This document shows positions 1-5,982 of a stretch of DNA of 10,583 nt, piece after piece (position 1 is the first letter of the stretch; every line of letters begins with the position of its first letter). The notes under the pieces are model-generated. The model worked only from the letters and a program-made list of their open reading frames with translations. It had not been told where the DNA came from and did no database searches. The position numbers and the translations under genes are program-made. Source of the DNA: Clostridiales bacterium UBA1246 (GTDB taxonomy: Bacteria; Bacillota; Clostridia; Oscillospirales; Oscillospiraceae); contig DBWE01000062.1 in the NCBI GenBank assembly GCA_002308315.1, positions 1 through 10,583 of the forward strand, written 5' to 3'.

Positions 1-278
1 GTTCCGAGAAGGTATTTGTTCTCGTAGACGGCGCCGCCCTGGACGCACGGCATAATGAAATCCTCGGCAAATTCGTCGTTGATATCCTCGATATAAAGCT
101 TTGAAGCGCCGGTCTTCAACGCCTTTTCTTCAAGCCCTTCGAGCTCCTCGTCTCCCTGACCTACGTTCGCCGCTACGGCGATGACCTCGCAGCCGTAATT
201 TTCGCGAAGCCAGGGAATGATGATCGATGTATCGAGACCGCCCGAATATGCGAGAACGCATTTTTTGATTTTATTCAT
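1..278 (-). CDS. argG: Argininosuccinate synthase, N-terminal part (gene runs off the window start)
   Basis: ArgG joins citrulline and aspartate, using ATP, to make argininosuccinate in the cytoplasm, the penultimate step of arginine synthesis. About 92 N-terminal residues are visible of a family that is usually near 400. Residues 9-18 read [10 protein letters not shown], the PP-loop ATP-binding signature of the family, followed by an I-I-P-W-L helix and V-A-A-N-V-G-Q-G (residues 35-42), also characteristic. The ATG at 278 has a GGAGG ribosome binding site at 286-290, 7 nt upstream. The gene has its own promoter with ARG boxes and so appears to be the first gene of its transcript; argH would be a natural downstream partner but lies outside the window. 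The 3' part, including the citrulline- and aspartate-binding residues, cannot be judged. Confidence 0.96.
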   Translation of the reverse strand, partial: MNKIKKCVLAYSGGLDTSIIIPWLRENYGCEVIAVAANVGQGDEELEGLEEKALKTGASKLYIEDINDEFAEDFIMPCVQGGAVYENKYLLG

Positions 279-293
279 GGGGAAACCTCCGAA

Positions 294-311
294 AATGAAA
301 ATTTATGCGAA
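294..311. promoter_or_regulatory. Possible second, weaker ARG box over the argG transcription start
   Basis: The plus strand reads AATGAAAATTTATGCGAA, which keeps the TGAA and ATGC half-site cores but agrees with the Bacillus ARG-box consensus at only about 11 of 18 positions. It covers the predicted start site (near 306). Its centre is 31 bp from that of box 1, close to three helical turns, so both would face the same side of the DNA. Paired boxes of unequal strength are known for arginine repressors of this family; the second site here is tentative. Confidence 0.4.
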
Positions 312-312
312 T

Positions 313-341
313 ATAGTAGCACACAATGAATAAAAATGCAA
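313..341 (-). promoter_or_regulatory. argG promoter (sigma-A type, extended -10)
   Basis: On the minus strand a -35 TTGCAT (336-341) is separated by exactly 17 bp from a -10 TACTAT (313-318). TGC directly precedes the -10, giving an extended -10 (TGnTACTAT). The predicted start of transcription is near 306, leaving a leader of about 28 nt before the argG ATG. No transcript data were available, so the call rests on hexamer match and spacing alone. Confidence 0.78.
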
Positions 342-342
342 G
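325..342. promoter_or_regulatory. ARG box 1, near-consensus arginine repressor operator
   Basis: The plus strand reads AATGAATAAAAATGCAAG. From memory, the Bacillus ARG-box consensus is CATGAATAAAAATKCAAK; 17 of 18 positions agree. The site covers the -35 hexamer and part of the spacer of the argG promoter, so a bound ArgR/AhrC hexamer would block RNA polymerase. The regulator gene is not in the window. Repression by arginine is inferred. Confidence 0.8.
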
Positions 343-388
343 CACAAAATGAACGGTATGTTGCTGGGAAATACCGCTCATTTTGTAC
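342..388 (-). terminator. Rho-independent terminator of the xpaC-telA operon
   Basis: The arms at 342-359 and 371-388 form an 18-bp stem with an 11-nt loop. In the minus-strand RNA all 18 positions pair, two of them as G-U; in a plus-strand RNA these would be A-C mismatches, so the structure fits leftward transcription. The stem has an A-run on its 5' side and a U-run on its 3' side, followed by further U-rich sequence, the usual terminator shape. It lies 32 nt past the telA stop at 421 and ends where the argG promoter begins. Confidence 0.75.
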
Positions 389-420
389 GTTTCATAAATA
401 TCGGTCGTATAAAGCGGCGA

Positions 421-1563
421 TTATTTATTCAGTTCAAGGAGCTTTGTGCGGAGCTCGTTTTCTATACGCGCGAGTTCTTCCTCCGCGGCGCGGCGCTTAT
501 CCGCGCCCTCGCTCTGTATCCTGCGGACCTCTTCCAGCGTGGAAATAAGAGACTCGTTGGTGCTCTTGAGCGTTTCGAGCTCGACTATCCCGCGCTCCGA
601 TTCCTGCGCGACCTCAATGCTTCCCGTTTTGAGCATTTCGGAATTCCTGCGCAGCAGGTCGTTCGTGACCTCCGTAACGGCTCTCTGCGCTTCCATGGCC
701 TGCTGAGAATGGGCTATGCCGAGAGCCAGCACCATCTGACTTTTCCATAGGGGAATGGTGTTGACTATCGAGGTCTGTATTTTTTCTACCATCAGAGTGT
801 CATTGTTCTGTATCAGCCGTATCTGCGGGGACATCTGAAGGGAGATCGTCCTTGTGAGCTCGAGATCGTGTATCTTTTTTTCAAAACGCGTGCACATATT
901 GGCAAAATCGTTCGCCTCCTGAGCATCCTCGGGACGGCCCGACTGCTGGGCCTTTTCGAGCAGCTCCTTAAGCCGGGTCTCCCGCGCGTCGGCAAGAGCC
1001 TGCTTGCCGGCGAGGATATACATGTTCAGCTCCTTGAAGTACGACTGATTGAGCTCATACATCTTGTCGAGCATGGCTACGTCCTTGAGAAGAGTTACCT
1101 GGTGCTTTTCCAGCTCGTCGCTGATATGAGTGACGTTGACTTCGGCTTTTTCGTACTGCGCCTTGAGTCCGGCTATCTTGTTCGCCGACTTCTTGAAAAG
1201 TCCCTTAAGTCCCTTTTTGTCCTCGGGATCAAAGTCAAGGTTCTTAAGCTGCAGGACAAGGTCGCCGAGCATGCTGCCGACCTCGCCCATATCCTTGGTG
1301 CGGACGTTGCCGAGGGCGGCCCCCGAAAAATCCGATATGTTTTTCTGCGCCGCGCTGCCGTACTGCAGCACCTGATTGGTATCGGAGATATCGATAGTGC
1401 CGGCAAAATCCTTTACGGCCTTTTTTTCGGCCTCCGTGAGCGAATCCATGGTAAAGGCGGGAGCGGAAGCTTTTTCCTCGGCTGCGCTGATTATGCTCTC
1501 CGCACTCGGAGCCTCGGCAGCCTCAGGCGTAAGAGTCAGAGAAGGTTTGTAATCGAAGTCCAT
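421..1563 (-). CDS. TelA-family toxic anion resistance protein
   Basis: A 380-residue protein of the TelA/KlaA family (Pfam PF05816; YaaN in Bacillus subtilis). Family members have been linked to tellurite resistance and to tolerance of cell-wall-active agents, but no biochemical activity is established. The acidic, low-complexity N-terminus (about residues 1-50) is followed by a long, mostly helical body. Heptad-like charged stretches near residues 128-155 and 330-378 suggest coiled coils. The region around 245-300 (I-R-L-I-Q-N-N, then I-P-L-W-K-S-Q) carries the most recognisable family motifs. There is no signal peptide or membrane span, so it is probably cytoplasmic or held at the membrane by a partner. 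The ATG at 1563 has AAAGGA about 9 nt upstream, overlapping the xpaC stop; the genes are 14 nt apart and clearly co-transcribed. Length is normal. The family is firmly assigned, the role is not. Confidence 0.92.
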   Translation of the reverse strand: MDFDYKPSLTLTPEAAEAPSAESIISAAEEKASAPAFTMDSLTEAEKKAVKDFAGTIDISDTNQVLQYGSAAQKNISDFSGAALGNVRTKDMGEVGSMLGDLVLQLKNLDFDPEDKKGLKGLFKKSANKIAGLKAQYEKAEVNVTHISDELEKHQVTLLKDVAMLDKMYELNQSYFKELNMYILAGKQALADARETRLKELLEKAQQSGRPEDAQEANDFANMCTRFEKKIHDLELTRTISLQMSPQIRLIQNNDTLMVEKIQTSIVNTIPLWKSQMVLALGIAHSQQAMEAQRAVTEVTNDLLRRNSEMLKTGSIEVAQESERGIVELETLKSTNESLISTLEEVRRIQSEGADKRRAAEEELARIENELRTKLLELNK

Positions 1564-1577
1564 ACTGCGTCATCCTT

Positions 1578-2258
1578 TCATATCTTGAAATCCGAAGCCG
1601 ACAGACCGTCGCTTTTCAGCAGACTTTCCATCGCGCTGATATCCGTCTCAATATCAAGGAGCTCCTGATCAAAAAGAGCGTCTAAACGGGCGGAAAAATC
1701 ACCTGACATTTCATCGAGAACGCTCTCGATGCCTTTGCCCGACGCGTCCTCGGCCGCCGAGGTGACTCCGGAAGAGTACATGCGGTCATATTCGTTGAGG
1801 AGCATGACGGTCTCCGGCAGGCGAACGGTAAGAAAGTTTTTTATTCGGGGAATATCCCGCGGATCGGTCTCGGCGTCCTTTATTATCTTTGACGCGAGAT
1901 CCGTAAGCGTCATTATCCGCTGCTTCACGTTTTCGTCCGGTATGGACGCATAAAGTCTGCCGAGCTCCGTAAGCGCCCTTCCGCCTTCGGTCTTTATCCA
2001 GTCCAGCTCCGGAGATGCGGGAGCTTCGGCGGCGGAAGAGGGGGGAGGCGCGGCATTGGTGACTTCCGGCGGGGAAGCGCTTTTTCCGGCGTCTTTTTTC
2101 CTTTTTAGATACGCGGCGCCCTTTCCGGCCAGGACGGCGAAAGCAAAGCAAAGAGCAAACTGCCACGGTCTGTGCAGCGGAAGGAGCAGAGCCCACAGTA
2201 CGGCCGCGGCGGCTGCGGCAGCGATCGAGACGGGGACGATTTTGATCTTTTTTTTCAA
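1578..2258 (-). CDS. xpaC: XpaC-like membrane protein (partner of the TelA-family protein)
   Basis: A 226-residue protein from a TTG start at 2258. The basic N-terminus (M-K-K-K-I-K) is followed by two predicted membrane spans (about residues 7-29, alanine-rich, and 32-50), a K-R-K-K stop-transfer patch, a proline/alanine-rich linker (about 60-86) and a helical cytoplasmic domain. That domain has the family pattern of XpaC (Pfam PF10112): a helix with N-V-K-Q-R-I, then an F-L-T-V-R-L-P-E-T-V-M-L-L-N-E-Y block near residues 140-155. XpaC is named for hydrolysis of 5-bromo-4-chloroindolyl phosphate; its true function is unknown. In Bacillus subtilis xpaC also directly precedes the TelA-family gene yaaN. 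The TTG is preferred because AAGGAG stands 6 nt before it and the protein then starts with basic residues and a span. The frame stays open to an ATG at 2393 (271 residues), but that ATG has no good ribosome binding site. Confidence 0.85.
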   Translation of the reverse strand: MKKKIKIVPVSIAAAAAAAVLWALLLPLHRPWQFALCFAFAVLAGKGAAYLKRKKDAGKSASPPEVTNAAPPPSSAAEAPASPELDWIKTEGGRALTELGRLYASIPDENVKQRIMTLTDLASKIIKDAETDPRDIPRIKNFLTVRLPETVMLLNEYDRMYSSGVTSAAEDASGKGIESVLDEMSGDFSARLDALFDQELLDIETDISAMESLLKSDGLSASDFKI

Positions 2259-2264
2259 TGCGGT

Positions 2265-2270
2265 CTCCTT
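2265..2270 (-). promoter_or_regulatory. Ribosome binding site deciding the TTG start of xpaC
   Basis: The minus strand reads AAGGAG, then 6 nt, then TTG at 2258-2256. The alternative ATG at 2393 is preceded by GACAGGC with no purine-rich core at a workable distance. This site is the main reason for shortening the protein by 45 residues. Confidence 0.75.
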
Positions 2271-2322
2271 AAAAACTCCTTCGGAAGTCAAACGGATATT
2301 TTGATATTCAAGGCGATTTTCG

Positions 2323-2410
2323 GACTGCCGCCCTTCATGGACGTGGGAACCGACAAGTTCCGAGAGAGCGCCGTCTGAAGTGTGATACCGCATGCCTGTC
2401 GGCGGCAGTC
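2323..2410 (-). other. Possible folded leader RNA of xpaC
   Basis: In the predicted xpaC leader (start near 2419, TTG at 2258, about 161 nt) the minus-strand RNA carries GACTGCCGCC (2401-2410) and its exact complement GGCGGCAGTC (2323-2332), a 10-bp GC-rich stem closing a 68-nt interior. Inside lies a small hairpin, GGAAC with GTTCC (2346-2350 with 2357-2361, 6-nt loop). The fold does not match a riboswitch class I recognise. The same bases could instead code an N-terminal extension of XpaC, which would make the pairing incidental. Confidence 0.35.
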
Positions 2411-2425
2411 ATTCCGGCAAGTTTT

Positions 2426-2462
2426 ATTATAACATACTAATATTATTTTCGCGGGGTGTCAA
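2426..2462 (-). promoter_or_regulatory. xpaC-telA promoter region
   Basis: Two readings overlap on the minus strand. One is a perfect extended -10, TGTTATAAT (TATAAT at 2426-2431), with no good -35 at the matching distance. The other is a perfect -35 TTGACA (2457-2462) with a 17-bp spacer to a poor -10, TAGTAT (2434-2439). The start would be near 2419 or 2427. Either way the operon reads leftward, giving a leader of about 160 nt before the TTG start. Confidence 0.65.
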
Positions 2463-2469
2463 CTTAATC

Positions 2470-2498
2470 TTGATTATTCGGACATTTCATTGTACAAT
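2470..2498 (+). promoter_or_regulatory. rpe promoter (sigma-A type)
   Basis: A -35 TTGATT (2470-2475), a 17-bp spacer and a -10 TACAAT (2493-2498) place the start near 2505, with a leader of about 32 nt before rpe. The -35 lies 7 bp from the TTGACA of the divergent xpaC promoter, so the two promoters are back to back. A small palindrome, TAATC-TT-GATTA (2465-2476), covers the rpe -35. Confidence 0.75.
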
Positions 2499-2536
2499 AT
2501 CATATTAGTAAAACTATACGGATTTGAGGAAACACC

Positions 2537-3217
2537 ATGATCAAGATCGCTCCGTCGATCCTTTCCGCCGATTTTGCCTGTCTCGGAAACGATATAAGAC
2601 GCGTTGAAGCCGCCGGGGCCGATATGCTGCATTTCGACGTGATGGACGGAATGTTCGTTCCCAATATATCCTTCGGCATACCCGTGCTGAAGGCTGCCCG
2701 GAAATGCTGCGGCATGTTTATGGACGTTCATCTGATGATCGAAAAGCCGGTAAGATATATCGAAGCTTTTGCGGAAGCGGGCGCCGATCTTATCAACGTC
2801 CACGTCGAGTCGGACAGCACCGATAATCTGATCGCCGCGCTGAAAAAAGCGAGGCTTCTCGGCAAAAAAACCGGCATAACTCTCAAGCCGGCCACGCCGT
2901 GGGAAGCCGCCGCGCCGTATCTGGAGCTCGTTGATCTTATACTGATAATGACCGTAGAACCGGGTTTCGGCGGACAGAAATTCATGGAGGACATGCTTCC
3001 GAAGATATCCGCCGTTCGGCGGCTGCTGGACGAGACGGGAAAAGACTGCATGCTTGAGGTCGACGGGGGAATAAACGAACGCACGGCGCGTCTTGCCGCG
3101 GACTGCGGAGCGGATACGCTCGTAGCCGGAAGCTATATTTTCGGCTCGTCCGATACGGATGAAAAAATAAGACTTCTGCGCGGAAACAACCGAGCGCGCG
3201 GAAAGCGGAATATATAA
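2537..3217 (+). CDS. rpe: Ribulose-phosphate 3-epimerase
   Basis: Rpe interconverts D-ribulose 5-phosphate and D-xylulose 5-phosphate in the non-oxidative pentose phosphate pathway, as a metal-dependent cytoplasmic TIM barrel. The 226-residue protein has all expected landmarks: A-P-S-I-L-S-A-D at 5-12, H-F-D-V-M-D-G at 32-38 (metal-binding H32 and catalytic D34), M-D-V-H-L-M at 62-67 (H65), the phosphate loop V-E-P-G-F-G-G-Q at 140-147, and V-D-G-G-I at 175-179 (second catalytic D176). The C-terminal tail is short and basic. The ATG at 2537 follows a GAGGA site by 6 nt. It is the first gene after its own promoter; recR follows after 14 nt. The usual Bacillus context (rsgA-rpe-thiN) is absent, so pairing with recR looks like chance operon assembly rather than shared function. 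Confidence 0.97.
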   Translation: MIKIAPSILSADFACLGNDIRRVEAAGADMLHFDVMDGMFVPNISFGIPVLKAARKCCGMFMDVHLMIEKPVRYIEAFAEAGADLINVHVESDSTDNLIAALKKARLLGKKTGITLKPATPWEAAAPYLELVDLILIMTVEPGFGGQKFMEDMLPKISAVRRLLDETGKDCMLEVDGGINERTARLAADCGADTLVAGSYIFGSSDTDEKIRLLRGNNRARGKRNI

Positions 3218-3231
3218 CTGCAGAGGACAAA

Positions 3232-3828
3232 ATGAATTCTTATCCCGAATCTTTTGAACGTCTTACGGAAAAGTTCGCCGGACTGCCGGGAGTGGGCCGC
3301 AAATCCGCTCAGCGCATGGCTTTTTATATCCTCAGTCTCAGCGACGCAGAGGCCGGGGCGTTTGCCGACGCGATCACGGACGCCAAAAGAAGGGTCAAAC
3401 GCTGCCGTATATGCCAAAATCTCACCGACAGTGAGATATGTCCGATATGCGGCTCGGATAAAAGGGACAAATCGGTGATATGCGTGGTATCGCAGCCGAG
3501 GGACGTGACGGCGTTTGAGCGCACCCGGGAATACAAGGGGCTTTATCATGTGCTGCACGGGGTCATTTCTCCGCTTAAGCATATCGGGCCGGACGATATA
3601 GCAGTGAAGGAGCTGCTTGCGAGGCTCGATCCTTCCGTTGAAGAAATAATCCTCGCCACGGATCCCGACGCCGAGGGCGAGGCTACTGCAATGTATATCT
3701 CGCGGCTCGTAAAGCAGCTGGGCGTAAAAACCACCCGGATCGCTTACGGCATACCCGTCGGCAGCAATCTTGAAGTCGCCGACGACGCCACGCTTTACCG
3801 CGCCCTTGAAGGACGCAGGGAAATTTGA
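3232..3828 (+). CDS. recR: Recombination mediator protein RecR
   Basis: RecR works with RecO (and RecF) to load RecA on gapped, SSB-coated DNA. The 198-residue protein has the standard order: helix-hairpin-helix with [11 protein letters not shown] near 18-28, a four-cysteine zinc site (C58, C61, C70, C73), a Toprim domain (about 80-175), and a C-terminal segment with Y-G-I-P-V-G (172-177), the Walker-B-like family tail. The second Toprim motif reads A-T-D-P-D-A-E-G-E (142-150), with a D-x-D-x-E set that E. coli RecR (ATNPTVEGE) lacks, while the first motif is V-V-S-Q-P where E. coli has VVESP. The ATG at 3232 follows AGAGGA by about 5 nt. RecR often sits behind dnaX and ebfC in Firmicutes; here it follows rpe. 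Confidence 0.97.
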   Translation: MNSYPESFERLTEKFAGLPGVGRKSAQRMAFYILSLSDAEAGAFADAITDAKRRVKRCRICQNLTDSEICPICGSDKRDKSVICVVSQPRDVTAFERTREYKGLYHVLHGVISPLKHIGPDDIAVKELLARLDPSVEEIILATDPDAEGEATAMYISRLVKQLGVKTTRIAYGIPVGSNLEVADDATLYRALEGRREI

Positions 3829-3834
3829 TCAATA

Positions 3835-3864
3835 CGGCTGCCGGGCACGAATAAGCGGCTGCCG
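3835..3864 (+). repeat. Two copies of CGGCTGCCG, able to form one stem, after recR
   Basis: The 9-mer CGGCTGCCG, itself a palindrome around a central T, occurs at 3835-3843 and 3856-3864, exactly 21 bp apart. The RNA could fold CGGCTGCC on GGCTGCCG with one U-U mismatch. This may be a weak terminator for recR, but no clean U-run follows (AAGTGTTTATATT), so the role is open. Confidence 0.4.
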
Positions 3865-3901
3865 AAGTGTTTATATTAAAATCATCTACATAGTTTTATG
3901 G

Positions 3902-3948
3902 GCAGACTTGAACGGTCTGTTTGGTATTTTATTGTTTGGAGTGTCTGC
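3902..3948 (+). promoter_or_regulatory. Alternative hairpins in the rnj leader, one reaching the start codon
   Basis: GCAGAC at 3902-3907 can pair with GTCTGT at 3915-3920 (5 pairs plus a G-U, 7-nt loop) or with GTCTGC at 3943-3948, directly next to the rnj ATG and behind its ribosome binding site. The pairings exclude each other; the second would cover the initiation region. A role in translation control is inference only. Confidence 0.3.
3936..3941 (+). promoter_or_regulatory. Ribosome binding site deciding the rnj start
   Basis: TTGGAG, then 7 nt, then ATG at 3949. The frame also has an ATG at 3898, but its upstream sequence (ACATAGTTTT) has no purine core, and the 17 extra residues do not resemble the start of RNase J. 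Confidence 0.75.
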
Positions 3949-5610
3949 ATGGCTGAAAAATTAAAAATCATTTCTTTGGGCGGCCTCAATGAGGTCGGCA
4001 AAAATCTGACCGTATACGAATACGGCGAAAATATCATGATCGTGGACTGCGGGCTGGGTTTTCCGGACGGCGAAATGTACGGCGTGGACGTCGTGATACC
4101 GGACGTGACTTATCTTAATCAGAACGTCGATAAGATAAAGGGCATAGTCCTTACCCACGGCCATGAAGATCACATCGGCGCGGTCCCGTATATCCTCAAA
4201 ACCGTCACGGCGCCTATCTATGCCACGCCCCTGACGGCGGCTCTCGTCAAAATGAAGCTTGAAGAGCACCAGCTTGAGGATATTGCCGAGATACGTGAAT
4301 TCGGCCCCGGAAGCAAAATGAAGATAGGCTGCTTTGAGGTGGAAGCGATACACGTCAATCACAGTATCGCCTGCGCCGTCGCTCTGGCGATCAAGACGCC
4401 TTTGGGCGTTGTGATCCACACGGGCGATTACAAGATAGATACCACGCCGGTAGGCTGTGAGATGACGGATCTTACCCGCTTCGGACAGTACGGCAGGGAA
4501 GGCGTGCTTGCGCTGCTGAGCGATTCAACGAACGCGGAGCGCAAAGGCTTTTCACCTTCCGAGAGCACCGTGGGCGACGCTCTCGACTCCGTTTTCGAGG
4601 GCTGCGACAAGCGCATCATAATCACGACCTTCGCTTCGAACGTCTATCGGGTACAGCAGATCATTACCGTTGCGTCCAGGTACGGCAGGAAGGTCGCCAT
4701 AACGGGGCGGAGCATGGAGAACATCGTAAACGCCTCTATCGAGCTCGGGTATCTGCAGGTCCCGGATAATACGCTGGTAGATATCAACAAGCTGAAAAAC
4801 TACCCGAAAAACGAAATGTGCATCATCACGACCGGCAGTCAGGGCGAGACTATGTCCGCCCTGTACCGCATGGCCTTCTCGGGCCATAAGCAGGTAGAGA
4901 TCGGCAGCGGCGACAGAGTGATACTCTCTTCCTCCACGGTGCCCGGCAACGAAATGACGGTGAACCGCATCGTGAACGAGCTTTTCCGGCGCGGCGCGGA
5001 GGTGCTTTACAGAGAAGCCAAGCCCGATCTGCATGTGTCCGGACACGGATACCAGGAAGAGATGAAGATGATCCTCGCGCTTACGCAGCCGCGGTTTTTC
5101 ATTCCCGTTCACGGGGAGCAGAAGCATCTTCGCGCGCATGCGGAGCTTGCAAAGGCTACGGGCGTTCCCGCCAAGAATATCGTTATATCCGACGTCGGAA
5201 AGGTCATCGAGCTTACAAAAAAGACCGTGAAGCTCAACGGCTCCGTTCCCTCCGGCAGAGTGCTCGTGGACGGCACGGGCATAGGCGACGTGGGCAGCGT
5301 GGTCCTGCGCGACAGAAAGCATCTTGCCGAGGACGGCATGATGGTGGTGGTCATGAGCCTGAGCCGCGAGGACAACAGCCTTATTTCCGGCCCCGATATC
5401 ATTACGCGCGGCTTCGTTTACGTCAAAGAGTCGGAAGAACTGATCGACGATATGAGAATGATGGTGATGGACACGCTCGACGCGTGCGAAAACAACAATA
5501 TCACCGACTGGGCGACGATCAAGACCACTATCAAAACGTCGCTTACCTCATACCTGAGAAAGACCACGAAGCGTACGCCCATGATACTGCCGGTCATTCA
5601 GGAGATCTGA
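3949..5610 (+). CDS. rnj: Ribonuclease J
   Basis: RNase J is a metallo-beta-lactamase/beta-CASP ribonuclease with 5'-3' exonuclease and endonuclease activity, central to mRNA decay and rRNA maturation in Firmicutes. The protein has 553 residues, close to the 555 of B. subtilis RNase J1. It opens with K-I-I-S-L-G-G-L-N-E-V-G-K-N. The zinc motif H-G-H-E-D-H is at 70-75; further metal ligands are H138 (V-N-H-S), D160 (H-T-G-D-Y) and the late S-G-H-G-Y and P-V-H-G-E-Q motifs near 390-425. S-D-S-T-N at 191-195 and the T-T-F-A-S-N-V block near 232-238 belong to the beta-CASP insert, and the C-terminal domain is present. ArsC-fold and deaminase genes follow after 15 and 24 nt. Only one rnj copy is in view, so J1 and J2 cannot be told apart. 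No clear promoter was found in the 120 bp after recR, so read-through from rpe-recR is possible. Confidence 0.96.
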   Translation: MAEKLKIISLGGLNEVGKNLTVYEYGENIMIVDCGLGFPDGEMYGVDVVIPDVTYLNQNVDKIKGIVLTHGHEDHIGAVPYILKTVTAPIYATPLTAALVKMKLEEHQLEDIAEIREFGPGSKMKIGCFEVEAIHVNHSIACAVALAIKTPLGVVIHTGDYKIDTTPVGCEMTDLTRFGQYGREGVLALLSDSTNAERKGFSPSESTVGDALDSVFEGCDKRIIITTFASNVYRVQQIITVASRYGRKVAITGRSMENIVNASIELGYLQVPDNTLVDINKLKNYPKNEMCIITTGSQGETMSALYRMAFSGHKQVEIGSGDRVILSSSTVPGNEMTVNRIVNELFRRGAEVLYREAKPDLHVSGHGYQEEMKMILALTQPRFFIPVHGEQKHLRAHAELAKATGVPAKNIVISDVGKVIELTKKTVKLNGSVPSGRVLVDGTGIGDVGSVVLRDRKHLAEDGMMVVVMSLSREDNSLISGPDIITRGFVYVKESEELIDDMRMMVMDTLDACENNNITDWATIKTTIKTSLTSYLRKTTKRTPMILPVIQEI

Positions 5611-5625
5611 AGCGGAGGAAAGAGT

Positions 5626-5958
5626 ATGGGTATTCAGGTTTTCGGGAAGTCCAAATGCTTTGACACGGGCAAGACCGAGCGATGGTTCAAGGAGCGGCGC
5701 ATAAAATATCAGTATATAGACCTGAAGAAATACGGGATGAGCAGGGGAGAGTTCGACAGCGTGAAAGCTTCCGTCGGCCTGGAAAACATGATAAACGACG
5801 ATGCTCCGGGCGCGGAGCAGATTCGTTATCTTGCGTACGACGCAGATAAAGCCGACAAGCTGTTTGAGCATCAGGAGCTTATGAAAACTCCCGTGGTACG
5901 CAGCGGAAGAAAAGCCGTGACGGGCTTTCACCCGGAGATATGGAAAGACTGGGATTGA
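5626..5958 (+). CDS. ArsC/Spx-family thioredoxin-fold protein
   Basis: A 110-residue protein of the ArsC/Spx/YffB group (Pfam PF03960). The N-terminal part has the family pattern F-G-K-S-K-C-F-D-T-G-K-T (6-17), followed by the W-F-K-E-R-R helix and the I-D-L strand. T-P-V-V at 88-91 supplies the cis-proline loop, and the end reads G-F-H-P-E-I-W-K-D-W. C11 is the only cysteine, so it lacks the C-x-x-C redox switch of Spx and could not form an internal disulfide; a glutathione- or thiol-coupled reductase like E. coli ArsC, or a non-catalytic regulator, remains possible. No arsenic gene (arsB, arsR, acr3) is nearby, so arsenate reduction should not be assumed. The ATG has a strong GGAGG 7 nt upstream and lies 15 nt after rnj, in the same operon. 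Confidence 0.85.
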   Translation: MGIQVFGKSKCFDTGKTERWFKERRIKYQYIDLKKYGMSRGEFDSVKASVGLENMINDDAPGAEQIRYLAYDADKADKLFEHQELMKTPVVRSGRKAVTGFHPEIWKDWD

Positions 5959-5982
5959 CATAACATAAAAGGGCGGACGGAA

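Noticed and set aside
868..1668. Long open frame (266 codons) on the plus strand across the telA-family gene
   Set aside because: It is antisense to a clearly recognised family protein, has no ribosome binding site or recognisable domain, and reflects the third-position GC bias of the real gene.
421..2258. Tellurite-resistance island or mobile cargo
   Set aside because: xpaC-telA pairs are common chromosomal genes in Firmicutes, and no transposase, integrase, terminal repeat or compositional shift was seen nearby.
3908..3935. Possible rnj promoter TTGAAC with TATTGT
   Set aside because: The spacing is 16 bp and the -10 weak, and the implied start near 3942 would leave the ribosome binding site out of the mRNA.
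3898..3948. Upstream ATG giving RNase J 17 extra residues
   Set aside because: No ribosome binding site precedes 3898, the extra residues are unlike RNase J N-termini, and TTGGAG is correctly placed for ATG 3949.
4552..5322. Open frame of 256 codons antisense to rnj
   Set aside because: The histidine-rich, low-information translation is typical of antisense frames; RNase J motifs on the other strand are complete.
5626..5958. Arsenic resistance locus
   Set aside because: Only the ArsC-like fold supports it; no arsR, arsB, acr3 or arsA is present, and the gene belongs to the rnj operon.
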